Assembly (NCBI RefSeq): GCF_040718835.1
Contig: NZ_JBFEFG010000274.1
Location: 186,001 to 250,000, forward strand
Direction: 5' to 3'
DNA from: Bremerella sp. JC817
GTDB lineage: Bacteria > Planctomycetota > Planctomycetia > Pirellulales > Pirellulaceae
Length of the DNA: 64,000 nt
Shown here: positions 1 through 9,745 of the stretch, in pieces
Position numbering within the stretch: the stretch's first letter is position 1
Layout: every line of letters starts with the position of its first letter
The notes under the pieces: generated by a model
Database searches by the model: none
What the model was told of the DNA's origin: nothing
The model's input: only the letters and a program-made list of their open reading frames with translations
Program-made: the position numbers and the translations under genes

Positions 1-1500
1 TTGAAGATCAACATGGTCCAAGGGGACGAGAACCACGATGGCTACGGGTACGACTCTGGCCGCACGATCCTGCGCGAGATCGGCCAGAAGCTGCGAGGCA
101 ACGTCGATCCAGATCGCGAGTTCCTTTTGATCTTGTGTGCCTTGTGCGACAAGCAGGAAGACGGCAGCTTCAAGATCTATTCGCCGTACTACGGACTGGG
201 TGGGGCCAATCAGGTGCGTGGAACCTGCTTCGCTGCCGACTGCGAAATGTTGGATACGCTAAACCTGACCAAGACCAACGAACCATTTCGCTACAACGAA
301 CACAACCGCGACCAACGCCGCAGCCTGGCCGACTTCAACACGGTCTTCATCGGCGGCATGGCCCACGAACTGGGTCACGGTCTGAGCCTGCCACACAATC
401 GCGAACTTCCTTCCGAGCGAGGGAAGGGAACCGCATTGATGGGTTCCGGCAACTATACCTACCGAGCCGAGCTGGTCGGCAAGAAGGGTAGCTTCATGAC
501 ACTGGCCAGCGCGACCCGCATGATGTGCCACCCCCTGGTTACCCAGTCAAACAAGCAGCGATTCGATCGAGCCCACGTCCGTGTTTCAGATGTTCAGTTC
601 AGCGGCGATGGCAAGGCGGTTACGATCTCTGGCAAGGTGGAGTCCAATGTCGAACCTTTTGCTGTGATCGCCTACAGCGACGCCGATGGCGGCAACAATT
701 ACGACGCGTACCAGTGGACCGCCGAGGTCGACCCGAGTGGCAAGTTTGAAGTCACGCTCGATGTCCATAAGCCTGGCAAGAATGTCCTGCGACTGAGTTT
801 CTGCCATGCCAACGGTGCAACCAGCGACGTCAGTTATGTTTTTCAAGCCAATCAGAATGGCGAACCTGACGTGCAAGCGCTGAAGGATGGCATGGCGATC
901 GCCAGCCTCGAGAAATCGTTTCTTTCGGGCGAAGCTGACGAAGCTCGCAAGTTCGCTCAGCAATATCTGACGAACAATCCACAGACCGCAATCGAACCAA
1001 TTCTCAGCTATTCGCAGACGGTCGATCCAACACGACCTCAAGTGGCACTAGCGAGCGTGAGTGGCGATTCGGCTTACCTGTCGGATGTCGAGCCGACCGA
1101 AGCGAAGACTGGTTACGGCCGTCCCAGCTACAACGTCTATGCCATGCCGCGACGTGGTGCGGAAGGAAGCTTCTTCCTGCAGCCTGGCGGCCAGTTTCAT
1201 GCCAAGGGCTTTTATGCCCATGCTCCGTCCAAGTACGCCTTCAACCTGGAGGGGAAATGGAAGTCGTTCGAGGCGACGGCCGGTATGCAGGATGGCGTTC
1301 GCGAAACGGCTTCGGCGGTCTTTATCGTCGTTGGCGACGGCAAAGAGCTCTATCGCTCTGGCAAACTCCGGGGCGGCGAAACGGCTCAAGTTTCGCTCGA
1401 TGTGACTGGCGTGCAGTCGCTGGAACTGATCACCGAAAGCGGCGAAGACAACAACCACGGCTGCTGGAGCGTGTGGGGCTCGCCACAGGTTCGTCGCTAA
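1..1500 (+). CDS. Secreted zinc metalloprotease-like protein with C-terminal NPCBM domain (5' partial)
   Basis: The frame is open from the first base, so the N-terminus, probably with a signal peptide, lies outside the window; the TTG at position 1 need not be the start. Residues 122-132 read HELGHGLSLPH, an HExxHxxxxxH zinc site like that of metzincin-type proteases (H122, H126 and H132 as ligands, E123 as general base). A beta-rich middle part (about 190-290) is followed by a C-terminal NPCBM/NEW2-type carbohydrate-binding module (about 365-499) with the typical GxFxAHAPS and final W-S-V-W-G pattern. It is probably an extracytoplasmic protease or glycoprotein-processing enzyme attached to polysaccharide; the substrate is unknown. 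It ends 10 bp from the convergent acyltransferase gene. The protease call rests on the motif and the domain mix. Confidence 0.75.
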   Translation: MKINMVQGDENHDGYGYDSGRTILREIGQKLRGNVDPDREFLLILCALCDKQEDGSFKIYSPYYGLGGANQVRGTCFAADCEMLDTLNLTKTNEPFRYNEHNRDQRRSLADFNTVFIGGMAHELGHGLSLPHNRELPSERGKGTALMGSGNYTYRAELVGKKGSFMTLASATRMMCHPLVTQSNKQRFDRAHVRVSDVQFSGDGKAVTISGKVESNVEPFAVIAYSDADGGNNYDAYQWTAEVDPSGKFEVTLDVHKPGKNVLRLSFCHANGATSDVSYVFQANQNGEPDVQALKDGMAIASLEKSFLSGEADEARKFAQQYLTNNPQTAIEPILSYSQTVDPTRPQVALASVSGDSAYLSDVEPTEAKTGYGRPSYNVYAMPRRGAEGSFFLQPGGQFHAKGFYAHAPSKYAFNLEGKWKSFEATAGMQDGVRETASAVFIVVGDGKELYRSGKLRGGETAQVSLDVTGVQSLELITESGEDNNHGCWSVWGSPQVRR

Positions 1501-1510
1501 GCGATTCGCT

Positions 1511-2371
1511 TTACGAGGCATTCCGAAACGGAAGAATCGTCGGGGCTGGTGCATCGTCGCGAGCCTCGGCCGGCGGCTGCTTAGCCGGTGATCGGCGGAA
1601 ATCACGCGAGGCGGCATTCAACCAGAATCGCCGCTTCGACGACGCCTCGGCCTGTTTGCTCAGCGGTGTCGCGGTCGAAAAGAACGCCACTTCGTTCTCG
1701 CCTGGCAAATGCGATTCGGCCCATTTCTCGGCCGAGTCGGTCAATTGATTCAGCACTCGTTGAACTTCCATGCGATGCCACTCGACATCTTCGCGCGACA
1801 GCTTCTTGGGCACGTTGATCGCTTCTCCCATCACCATCCGTGCCCGACTGAAGGGACGGGGCAGGGCGAACTTATCCCAAGTCCCCAATCGGACCGGGCG
1901 ATCCATTCCAAAGCCCATCGGAATGATCGGCATCTGCAGCTTCGACGCCAGGTAGATCGCTCCGGGCGCCATCTCGCGCCGTGGACCTTGGGGCCCGTCT
2001 GGCGTGATGGTCAAATGCGACCGTCGCGAAACCTTGATCAGCTCTTTCAGGGCGGCGATGCTACCCCAACTAGAAGATCCCCGCACGGTCCCAAAGCCCA
2101 TCATCGACGCCGCGTGAGCCAACCATTCCGCATCGCGATGCCGGCTGAGCAGCATCGAAAGATTGCAGTTGCCACGCAGGCAGAACGGGATGGTGATGTA
2201 CTCGTGCCAGAAGACGTAGATGCCACGTCGAGGGCAGAAAGGATTCGCAGGATCGTTTTCTGCCCGAAAGTACATCGCCCGCAGATCAAGCGTCCACGTC
2301 AAAGCTTTCAGCGACGCAACCAGGCCTAAACCACCGGTGCGGGCAATCCAAGGATGATGAGTTTTTCGCAT
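1511..2371 (-). CDS. DUF374 / lysophospholipid acyltransferase-like protein
   Basis: A 286-aa protein of the DUF374 family, related to LpxL/PlsC acyltransferases. Supporting features are the FWHEY segment near residue 53, the SRHRDAEW segment (the position of the HX4D-like catalytic motif), the GSSSWGSIAAL segment, and TPDGPQGPRR, which is diagnostic for DUF374. The family is thought to acylate a lipid such as lipid A or a phospholipid at the inner face of the cytoplasmic membrane; this is family knowledge, not shown here. The C-terminal 60 residues are Ala/Pro/Arg-rich and look disordered. The gene starts 34 bp after dapF on the same strand, so the two may be co-transcribed. The ATG at 2371 is the only sensible start. 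Confidence 0.85.
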   Translation of the reverse strand: MRKTHHPWIARTGGLGLVASLKALTWTLDLRAMYFRAENDPANPFCPRRGIYVFWHEYITIPFCLRGNCNLSMLLSRHRDAEWLAHAASMMGFGTVRGSSSWGSIAALKELIKVSRRSHLTITPDGPQGPRREMAPGAIYLASKLQMPIIPMGFGMDRPVRLGTWDKFALPRPFSRARMVMGEAINVPKKLSREDVEWHRMEVQRVLNQLTDSAEKWAESHLPGENEVAFFSTATPLSKQAEASSKRRFWLNAASRDFRRSPAKQPPAEARDDAPAPTILPFRNAS

Positions 2372-2405
2372 GGCTTCCGTGCCTCAACGATAATCTCGAC
2401 GAACC

Positions 2406-3284
2406 CTATGCCAGGTCCGCTATCTTCGGCAAGTCTTGGGGAATGTTCCAGACGCCGCTGAAAACTTCTTCAGCCGGCCCCGTCATATAAACGTGGTTGT
2501 CGGCTTCGTTCCAGTGCAATTCCAGATCGCCTCCTAAGAGGTGATTCAGAATCTTCCGATCCAACTTACCAGTCAGGACACCTGCCACGCACACAGCGCT
2601 GGCGCCGGTACCACAAGCAAGTGTCTCGCCGCTGCCACGTTCCCAGGTACGCTGGCGAACTTCGGTACGGCTGATGATTTCAATGAACTCGACATTCACG
2701 CGAGCAGGGAACTGCGTCGCCTTCTCGATCTGCGGACCGATCTTCAGCACGAGATCGTCGTCTGCTTTGTCGACAAAGATCACGCAGTGAGGATTGCCCA
2801 TCGAAACACAAGTCACCTGGAACTCGCGGTCGCCGATGGTCAACTTTTCGTTCACCACTGGGGTCGTTCCGAAGGTGGTCGGAATTTTGGCCGCGTCGAG
2901 GATCGGTTCGCCCATGTTCACGGTGACCCGCTTGGCGATGTTGCCATCGGTCTCCAAAGCGACCGAAAGAACACCGGCCCCTGTTTCGAGGTCGAGCTTG
3001 TCCTTCTTGGCGATTCCATGGTCATACACGTACTTCGCCACGCAGCGCAGACCGTTGCCGCACATCTCAGCTTCGGAACCGTCGGCGTTGAACATCCGCA
3101 TCCGGGCATCGGCCACTTCCGATGGCGTGATCAAGATCAGACCGTCGCCACCAATTCCGAAGTGACGATCGGAAACCAGGGGTGCCAGACGTTCCGGCGT
3201 TGCCGGCAAGGACTGCTCGAACAGGTTCACATACACGTAGTCGTTTCCGGCTCCGTGCATCTTTGTAAAACGCATCTGCGACAT
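2406..3284 (-). CDS. dapF: Diaminopimelate epimerase
   Basis: DapF interconverts LL- and meso-diaminopimelate, the last step before lysine and the source of meso-DAP for peptidoglycan cross-links. Both catalytic cysteines are present: C75 in MCGNGLRC and C224 in LACGTGAS. N-terminal [11 protein letters not shown] and GIGGDG are family hallmarks. The open frame extends 41 codons further upstream, but the family N-terminus ([12 protein letters not shown]) puts the start at ATG 3284, giving 292 aa against about 275 in E. coli. No strong Shine-Dalgarno precedes it. The DUF374 acyltransferase follows after 34 bp, a plausible two-gene envelope operon. An intact dapF indicates that this organism makes DAP-type peptidoglycan, which was long disputed for planctomycetes. 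Confidence 0.97.
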   Translation of the reverse strand: MSQMRFTKMHGAGNDYVYVNLFEQSLPATPERLAPLVSDRHFGIGGDGLILITPSEVADARMRMFNADGSEAEMCGNGLRCVAKYVYDHGIAKKDKLDLETGAGVLSVALETDGNIAKRVTVNMGEPILDAAKIPTTFGTTPVVNEKLTIGDREFQVTCVSMGNPHCVIFVDKADDDLVLKIGPQIEKATQFPARVNVEFIEIISRTEVRQRTWERGSGETLACGTGASAVCVAGVLTGKLDRKILNHLLGGDLELHWNEADNHVYMTGPAEEVFSGVWNIPQDLPKIADLA

Positions 3285-3570
3285 CGGGTTACCAAGGGGC
3301 GATTCAAGGGAGTCTAAGGTACAGAGGTTTAATCCTACTCTGCAGGGGCCTCGCGAGTTAAGACCGGTCGGCCAGTCTTGGAGCAACTTACCTGCCCGCT
3401 CCACCAAAAGCCCTCAGTTTAAATCGACGACCGAGCAATATAGAAATTTTCTCAATTAAGCATATTTCTATTGCATTTATTCCGCGGCCACACGATCTTA
3501 ACAAGTGCAATTTCTCACTGCTTTTCTCTAGACAGCTTCGCCTCGTCCCTTCGATTCGGATCGCCCCGCC
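3285..3570. other. Divergent intergenic region with AT-rich hairpin
   Basis: This spacer separates dapF (minus) from the first DUF1559 gene (plus), so it must hold both promoters. An AT-rich inverted repeat, TAGAAAT at 3441-3447 and ATTTCTA at 3464-3470, lies in the middle. I could not assign -35/-10 boxes with confidence. Confidence 0.4.
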
Positions 3571-4536
3571 ATGAATAGTTATCGAGCACAAGCCCGGTCA
3601 GGATTTACCCTGGTCGAACTTCTCGTCGTAATTGCCATCATTGGAGTGCTGATTGCACTGCTGCTACCAGCAGTCCAGCAAGCTCGCGAGGCGGCTCGAC
3701 GCATGCAGTGCACCAACAATCAGAAGCAGTTGGGCCTGGCGATGCATAACTACCACGATACGTACGGCAACTTCCCCCCAGGGGTGATCGGCCTGGTCAA
3801 CTTCGACGGAACCGATCCGTTGAACTTCGAAAACACGCCGCCAACTTGGATGCAGTCGATTTTGCCGTTCATCGAACAGGCGAACCTGTACGACCAAATG
3901 AAGCCCCACTTCGATCAAGGCCGCCGGGCTGCCACCGCGCCGGGTCGTTTTACCGTGATCGATGGCCTGACATGCCCCAGCGATGCCAACACGCCGAAGA
4001 TTACCAATATCGAGCCAGCTGTCTGGTCGGGCAATTTCGGGTTTGGTGGCAACTATGTCGCCTGCAGCGGCTCGGGCTATTTCACCCCTAGCTCCGATCC
4101 TTACATGCAAAACGCCAACGGGATGTTCTATGCCAAATCGAAGACCGATTTCGCCGCCGTGGTCGATGGCACCAGCAACACCGTGATGCTGGGCGAAATC
4201 TTGGTGGTCCCCGATGTCGCTCCGCGTAACTCGGTGAATCAAGACCTGCGAGGTTCGTACTACTTTGGTCGCCGCGCCAGTGGCAACTTCAGCACACGGG
4301 AACCGCCGAACACGATCGTGGGTGATCGCCTGAGCAGTTGTCGCAACTTGCCACGCACCCCATGCAACGGACAGGGGACCGACAACATGATCATCCATTC
4401 CCGCAGTTTGCACCCCGGCGGGGCGAACGTCACGCTGGGGGACGGTTCGGTGCGGTTCATTCCTGAAACCGTCAATCGTGCAGTGTTTCAGGCCTATGGA
4501 ACCCGGGCCGGTGGAGAGACCCCAGGCGAGATCTAA
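3571..4536 (+). CDS. DUF1559 domain protein with type IV prepilin-like N-terminus (copy 1)
   Basis: A 321-aa planctomycete DUF1559 protein. Residues 11-50 carry the prepilin-type cleavage/methylation segment GFTLVELLVVIAIIGVLIAL followed by LLPAVQQAREAARRMQC, so it should be processed by a prepilin peptidase and either anchored or assembled like a pseudopilin. The C-terminus has the family H-x-G-G...DGSVRFI signature (H near 287, LGDGSVRFI near 298). The function is unknown; the family is hugely expanded in planctomycetes and is found in surface and secretion contexts. A lipoprotein gene follows after 65 bp, and the same arrangement recurs at 50.6 kb and 62.6 kb. The ATG start leaves a short basic leader before the conserved Gly, as expected. 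Confidence 0.93.
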   Translation: MNSYRAQARSGFTLVELLVVIAIIGVLIALLLPAVQQAREAARRMQCTNNQKQLGLAMHNYHDTYGNFPPGVIGLVNFDGTDPLNFENTPPTWMQSILPFIEQANLYDQMKPHFDQGRRAATAPGRFTVIDGLTCPSDANTPKITNIEPAVWSGNFGFGGNYVACSGSGYFTPSSDPYMQNANGMFYAKSKTDFAAVVDGTSNTVMLGEILVVPDVAPRNSVNQDLRGSYYFGRRASGNFSTREPPNTIVGDRLSSCRNLPRTPCNGQGTDNMIIHSRSLHPGGANVTLGDGSVRFIPETVNRAVFQAYGTRAGGETPGEI

Positions 4537-4601
4537 TCCGCCACGTTCCGCCCCAGAACCAACTCCCCTGACTCAACGACCCCACGCGTAGAGCCACTGT
4601 C

Positions 4602-5018
4602 ATGCTTTGGAAACAGCTCTCTTCAACCTGGTACGCTCTGTCCGCGACACCATGGATCGCCCTGGCAGGTTGCGGCGATCCTGGCCCGGCGCTACCACCC
4701 ACCGTCCCAGTGACCGCTACGGTAACCCTCGACGGCCAGCCACTCTCGAAGGCACTGATCGCCTTCAGCCCGGAAGAGCCTGGCCCGAGTTCCAACGGAC
4801 GCGTCGAAGCAGGCCAGGTCCTCGATTTGTGGACCAACGGCCAGAAGCAAGGAGTCGTCGCAGGCAAGCACCGCGTCACGATCTACGACGACGATATCGA
4901 GTCAGGCTCGATCGACATCGTTCCGGACCGCTACGGAAAGATCGACGGCGGAATCGAAGTCACCGTTCAAGAAGAAGGCCCGAACGAATTCACGTTTGAG
5001 CTGAAGAAGAAAAAGTAG
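4602..5018 (+). CDS. Small lipoprotein partner of DUF1559 copy 1 (transthyretin-like fold likely)
   Basis: A 138-aa protein with a signal peptide ending in a lipobox-like ALAGC (Cys about 24), so probably a membrane-anchored lipoprotein. The mature part carries the planctomycete pattern V-T-A-T-V-T-L-D-G-Q-P-L...A-x-I-A-F, resembling carboxypeptidase-regulatory/transthyretin-like beta-sandwich domains, followed by a second segment GKHRVTIYDDD and a Lys-rich end. The function is unknown. It lies 65 bp after DUF1559 copy 1 and is probably co-transcribed; homologous-looking lipoproteins follow the other two DUF1559 genes here. The first half is less similar to the family than the copies at 51.6 and 63.75 kb. 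Confidence 0.75.
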   Translation: MLWKQLSSTWYALSATPWIALAGCGDPGPALPPTVPVTATVTLDGQPLSKALIAFSPEEPGPSSNGRVEAGQVLDLWTNGQKQGVVAGKHRVTIYDDDIESGSIDIVPDRYGKIDGGIEVTVQEEGPNEFTFELKKKK

Positions 5019-5093
5019 AGTCTCCGCAGGGCATACTTTTGTGGTATAACGGCCCCCTCACCACATACCAGGCCCAGCACTTAACCGAACGCT

Positions 5094-5837
5094 ATGCACG
5101 CCGATGCTCCTGCCGCGGGAACGAAACGCCAAAAGTTCCTGCGAATCTTTGACCTGTTCATTCTAGTGATGATTGTGGTCTCACTCCTTGCTTTCTCGCT
5201 TGAGACCTTGCCGGGAATTTCCAATACGACGCGTCTCTGGCTGGAACGCTTAGAGCTGATTTCGGTCTTCCTATTCAGCGGCGAATATCTCTTTCGCGTT
5301 TACATGGCATCGCCAAAGAGAGATTACGTCTTCAGCTTTTTCGGGATCATCGACCTGCTGGCGATCTTTCCGTTCTTTCTCGGCTTCGGTATCGATCTTC
5401 GAGCCGCGAAATCACTGCGATTACTACGGCTTTTTCGTATTTTAAAACTGGCCCGTTACAGCGCTGCCGCCCAGCGTTTTCATCGTGCGATCTTGATCGC
5501 TCGCGAGGAAATCGTCTTGTTCCTCGGTGCGGCCTTGATCTTGCTTTACCTCGCCGCGGTTGGCATCTATCACTTTGAGAGCGATGCTCAGCCCGAGACC
5601 TTTGGCTCGGTGTTTCACTGCCTATGGTGGGCTGTCGCGACTCTAACGACCGTTGGCTATGGAGACGTTTACCCGATCACTGTCGGCGGAAAGATCTTCA
5701 CATTCGGGATATTGGTGATCGGACTGGGTGTGATCTCTGTTCCTGCCGGCCTGGTTGCTTCAGCACTCGCCCAGGCAAGAAAGATGGAGGACAACAACGG
5801 GAACTTGATTGAAGTAGAGTCTCCCAGCGAAGCTTAG
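5094..5837 (+). CDS. Voltage-gated-type potassium channel
   Basis: A 247-aa six-transmembrane ion channel. A cytoplasmic basic N-terminus leads into S1 (about 18-40). S4 is the Arg/Lys-repeat helix LRLLRLFRILKLARY around residues 110-125, a voltage-sensor-like pattern. A pore helix and the K+ selectivity filter TVGYGD (186-191) lie before S6 (GKIFTFGILVIGLGV). It should conduct K+ across the cytoplasmic membrane; gating was not tested. The C-terminal tail is short, with no RCK/TrkA domain. Its stop codon overlaps by 4 bp the stop of the convergent gene at 5834-6259. Confidence 0.93.
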   Translation: MHADAPAAGTKRQKFLRIFDLFILVMIVVSLLAFSLETLPGISNTTRLWLERLELISVFLFSGEYLFRVYMASPKRDYVFSFFGIIDLLAIFPFFLGFGIDLRAAKSLRLLRLFRILKLARYSAAAQRFHRAILIAREEIVLFLGAALILLYLAAVGIYHFESDAQPETFGSVFHCLWWAVATLTTVGYGDVYPITVGGKIFTFGILVIGLGVISVPAGLVASALAQARKMEDNNGNLIEVESPSEA

Positions 5838-6259
5838 CCGCTCAGGTCGATCTCGTGACCTTTGTCGTCGATCAGGTCTTTTTGTTGCGAGGCGTCGTAG
5901 GTGGCTTCGTCGTGAAGCTCTGGCTCTTCTTCCGATTCGTCTTCGGGATGGCCGACGCGTTCCCAGGCTCGGCGGCCATCGGCATCGCGGTCGGAAACTT
6001 TTTCGCTCTCGTCCGGATCACCGACACCGGCGGCTTTTTCCGCCTTCTCGGTCGAGTCGACTTTTCGTGAATGGTTGCTGGTGGCCTGCTGTGCGGCAGG
6101 GACGTCCGACGAATTGCGCTGAGCCAAATCGGTTCCGGCAATCGAACTGGCGAAAGAAGCCCCCATCGGTCCTACGCTCATGACCTTGCTCCTCGTCGTG
6201 CCCTGTTTGGGCTGCTTGAATCGGGTCGCAGACATCCCACTGTAGGGATACTGATTCAC
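5834..6259 (-). CDS. Conserved hypothetical acidic protein
   Basis: A 141-aa soluble, strongly acidic and probably disordered protein with no signal peptide or membrane helix. Notable segments are SIAGTDLAQRNSSDVPAAQQ, EKAEKAAGVGDPDESE and DRDADGRRAWE. The last pattern recurs, as far as I recall, in short hypothetical proteins of other Pirellulales, so I treat it as a genuine gene of unknown function. The start is uncertain: ATG 6259, the Met of MSATRF (residue 9) or that of MSVGPMG (residue 27) are all possible. It converges with the K+ channel gene and has no obvious operon partner. Confidence 0.6.
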   Translation of the reverse strand: MNQYPYSGMSATRFKQPKQGTTRSKVMSVGPMGASFASSIAGTDLAQRNSSDVPAAQQATSNHSRKVDSTEKAEKAAGVGDPDESEKVSDRDADGRRAWERVGHPEDESEEEPELHDEATYDASQQKDLIDDKGHEIDLSG

Positions 6260-6408
6260 TATGAACCTTGGGACAGGTTCACCATCAAGTCAAACGGCTA
6301 CGGACGCGTGCAGGTAAGTCGAGTTGCTTTCCGTGGGAAAAAACTAGTTCTATTCGCTATCATCGTCATGTTCGCCCCCTATCTTAAGGGGAATCACATT
6401 GCGCAATG

Positions 6409-9400
6409 CTAGCGAGGTATCGAACTTCCGCGTCGCACACCGGCCGGCGTATCGGACGTTGGCGGTGCACCGATAGGAAGTCGTACGGCTCTCGCGGGAA
6501 AAAGTTGTTCCAGAGTCTGATTCACCATTGGGAAGATCTCTTGCTCGGTGGTCGGGTTATCGATCGATCCCCCGACATGAATCACCATCAAGCTTCGGCT
6601 AGCTTCCCCTAACATCTGCCGGACCACCGGCACGTTGAACGTTTGATTGCCAAACTCGGTATAGAACCGCATGCTGATCAACCCATCGAGATTGGCCTCG
6701 CCGTTACCCTTTAGCGAGAGGGCGTCGCCCGACAGCTTCATGTCGTCCAGATAGATATAGTTGCCAGCGACACGATAGTTGACGTCGGCCGAGTTGAACG
6801 CGTTGGTGTTGGGGAACCGGGCACTGAGCACCTTCAGCATCGCCACTGCAATCGGCAGTTGATAGAGGTTCGCATCGCGAAGCTGCATCGAGCCTTTGCC
6901 GTCGTACGTATGCGGACCTTCCATCGTCCCAGTCAGACTGATGTTGCCGAACAATCGACCTGAAGTCTGTGCTCGGTTTTGTTGCCCCAGGTCGATCAGC
7001 ATCTGCCCGACCGTGCCATTGGCCAGCGTGGCATCCAACTGAAACGGCTGAGCACCAGCAAGCTGCATCCTGCTGTCGAGCGAAACGACACCACCAAACG
7101 AGTTGGCCGTGACATGACGCGGCGTTTGACCTTCGCTCGGTGGAACATGTCGTCCCATCAGAAACTGCGTTTCATCAATCCAAAAGGGACCACGAACATT
7201 TGAGACCGGTATGCCGCGATAAGTAACGCTGTCGAGCTGGTATTCACCAAACGAGCGGGCACCTGATTCGTCCGATTGTCCCTCGAAGCGAATCGCACCG
7301 TAGACGTTGTCGATCAACGCTCCACGTCGCAGATGCCCGCCAGCCATCCGGGCAGTCATATCCCAATTGATTTGAATCGGCCGACCTGGGTTCGGATTGG
7401 AAAGCACCACCGTTCCATCGGCGTGGAGCAGGGGACCAATCTGCAAACGCTGCAGCGATTGTTCCAGTTTCTCGGGCACGGCTAACAGCAAGTCACGATC
7501 GATCACGACGTTTTCAATTCGCATTCCCTCGAAGCGAATCTGCCAGCGGCGATCTTCCGGAAAATAGCACGAGCCATTGGTCGATACCCGGACATCGCCA
7601 TGCCGGGCCGTTACCTGATGCAGCGAGATCTGCCCGTTACGGAACTCGACGCCGCCGACCACTTCATCCAGCACGTACGGAAAACCGACCGGCTCGACTG
7701 AAATTGCTCGCCCCGAAAGGTTGCGAGTTCGTTCCCACTTCTGAGCATTCACCCACAAGTCGCAAGCCCCTTCGACATTGGGCCAGTGCAACTGAACATC
7801 CATATGGTCGATCGAACCGCGTGGTCGAAGTTGATCCCAACCTTCCTGGGCCGAGATCGGCAGGGCGGACTTCAGTTCGTCATCGAGCGGAACATCTTTG
7901 CAGGCGAACGTCAGGTTCAAATTACCACGCTTGTCGCCTGGGACTTCCTGCCAGGTTCCCCGGCAGGTGATGTGCCCACTGTCGTTGTAGCCTTGCAACT
8001 GTTCGATCGTGACGATCCCATCTTTCCACTCGAGATGGCCGTTGATTTTCGAGATCGGATAGGCAAACTTGTCGAACCGCACCGACGCGTCGATGATCTC
8101 CATGCGAAGTGTTTTGTCAGGCTTCACATCAGGGGCACTATGTGTGACCAGCGTGAAGTCGACCAGGGCTCCCCCTTGCAGATTGAACGACTGGGCGACT
8201 CGGCATACATCTTCCTGAGCGACCTTCAATGCGTTCTCGAAAGTCGGATCCCAATAGACCGGGTCGAGCGATCGAACCCGAATCGGACCACTACTGTTCG
8301 GACCAGGGTCGAGCACGCTGCCGACGATGGTGATACGCGACTTGCCGGCAAACGCCGTCAGGTCGATATCGAGCAGGCGATCTCGGAAGTCGATCTTTCC
8401 GCGGGCCTGCGACACCGGATAAGGAAAACCTTCGAAGACGAAGTTGGTACCACGGCAATTCGCGTGGATCTCGGGCGTCCACTTCGCTCCGTCGTAATCA
8501 AGCTTCACTGAAGCGTCGAGCGTGCCCGAGGGGCTATAGCGTTCCCAACTCTTCTTCATTGCGGCCGGCAGCAAACCTGCCAGACCTTGGTGCAGGTTGA
8601 AGTTCTTCAGCGTCGCCGAGGCATGGATCGGGCTGTTCGCCGCCCAGCCATTTCGCGTGAGCGAAGCACTAACCGAGCCGTTCTCGTAGTAAGCGACCAG
8701 TTTGTCGACACGAATCCCAGGAGGCGAAGCCGTCACACGAGCTTGAATCCGTTCGACCGAACCAGGAATGCGTGGATCGCTCCACGTTCCATCTCGCACG
8801 TCGAGCACCGCCAGGTAGTTGGTCAGCCCGCTGGCGTTGCCAGAGACCTGAAACGAAGCGTCGGCGTTCGCATTCAGGTGAGTAATGTCTTGGATTTTCT
8901 GCTTCCAGTCGAGCGGAAACTGCTCCCACAGGTGATCGTCGATTTGCAGATCGACGATGCTGCCTTGCGCGGCGAACGTCTTGGCTTCTTCGTCGATCAG
9001 GCCCGTCAACGTTGCCGATTCCCAGTTCTGGCAAGTGAGGGTTGCTTTGATTCGTTTCTGCATCCGAACCTGACCGGCATGAGCCCCCATGCCAGGTCCG
9101 TTTTCGGTCTTCACCTGGAAGTCGGCATCTTCCAACAATCGTCGGACGTTGCCACCGCGCCGATCGGCCAGCAGCAGCGACGCATCGATCACTTCAATCG
9201 CGGGATTGTCGTCACCCCATTTCGGCAAGGGGAACAGATGCCGCAAGTTCGTTTGTCCATCCGCTTCAATCGTGGCGGTCAGTCGTGGTCGCTTGACGAC
9301 GATTCGTTCCACTTTGAAATCGCCGGTAGCCAGCGTACGTGGATCGGTCGTGCAGTACACCATGATCTCGTCGAGCGAAACCAACTCTTGCGTTTGATAG

Positions 9401-9663
9401 GCACTCGAACGCTGCGACAACGTCAGCCCGCGAATCTCGATTCCTTTGCCTTCGATGAACCGGGCCGAGCGGACCGACACCAAAAGGTTGTCGTAATGCG
9501 AGGCGAACTTCTTCTCGACGTAGCTGCGAATCTCTTGATTCAGGTTCTGGTAGAGATACATCCCGACAGCGCATGCCAGAACGACGACGACCAACGTCGC
9601 CCATTTCAGACATCGATAGGATGTAGACAGAAACCGATGCACCCGAGATGGAATCCTTTCCAA
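6409..9663 (-). CDS. AsmA/YhdP-like giant envelope protein
   Basis: A 1084-aa protein with one N-terminal transmembrane helix (about 19-38, WATLVVVVLACAVGMYLY) and a very long beta-rich periplasmic part. The C-terminal 250 residues resemble AsmA_2/YhdP C-termini: LTGTMEGPHTYDGKGSMQLRD, a segment on gene-product minimal basis (DDMKLSGDALSLKGNG), and VGGSIDNPTTEQEIFP. AsmA-like/TamB/YhdP proteins form bridge-like tubes that move lipid between inner and outer membranes; that role is family knowledge and is inferred here. A GT39-like gene lies 82 bp upstream on the same strand, so the pair may be one envelope operon. The start ATG 9663 gives a normal positively charged N-tail before the helix. 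Confidence 0.8.
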   Translation of the reverse strand: MERIPSRVHRFLSTSYRCLKWATLVVVVLACAVGMYLYQNLNQEIRSYVEKKFASHYDNLLVSVRSARFIEGKGIEIRGLTLSQRSSAYQTQELVSLDEIMVYCTTDPRTLATGDFKVERIVVKRPRLTATIEADGQTNLRHLFPLPKWGDDNPAIEVIDASLLLADRRGGNVRRLLEDADFQVKTENGPGMGAHAGQVRMQKRIKATLTCQNWESATLTGLIDEEAKTFAAQGSIVDLQIDDHLWEQFPLDWKQKIQDITHLNANADASFQVSGNASGLTNYLAVLDVRDGTWSDPRIPGSVERIQARVTASPPGIRVDKLVAYYENGSVSASLTRNGWAANSPIHASATLKNFNLHQGLAGLLPAAMKKSWERYSPSGTLDASVKLDYDGAKWTPEIHANCRGTNFVFEGFPYPVSQARGKIDFRDRLLDIDLTAFAGKSRITIVGSVLDPGPNSSGPIRVRSLDPVYWDPTFENALKVAQEDVCRVAQSFNLQGGALVDFTLVTHSAPDVKPDKTLRMEIIDASVRFDKFAYPISKINGHLEWKDGIVTIEQLQGYNDSGHITCRGTWQEVPGDKRGNLNLTFACKDVPLDDELKSALPISAQEGWDQLRPRGSIDHMDVQLHWPNVEGACDLWVNAQKWERTRNLSGRAISVEPVGFPYVLDEVVGGVEFRNGQISLHQVTARHGDVRVSTNGSCYFPEDRRWQIRFEGMRIENVVIDRDLLLAVPEKLEQSLQRLQIGPLLHADGTVVLSNPNPGRPIQINWDMTARMAGGHLRRGALIDNVYGAIRFEGQSDESGARSFGEYQLDSVTYRGIPVSNVRGPFWIDETQFLMGRHVPPSEGQTPRHVTANSFGGVVSLDSRMQLAGAQPFQLDATLANGTVGQMLIDLGQQNRAQTSGRLFGNISLTGTMEGPHTYDGKGSMQLRDANLYQLPIAVAMLKVLSARFPNTNAFNSADVNYRVAGNYIYLDDMKLSGDALSLKGNGEANLDGLISMRFYTEFGNQTFNVPVVRQMLGEASRSLMVIHVGGSIDNPTTEQEIFPMVNQTLEQLFPARAVRLPIGAPPTSDTPAGVRRGSSIPR

Positions 9664-9745
9664 AAGGGAATTAAGCGGCTAAATCTTGGCAGAATCAGCG
9701 TTTCCGGTAAACGCCGGTTTGCCATTCTACGGCTGTTTTAGTGGT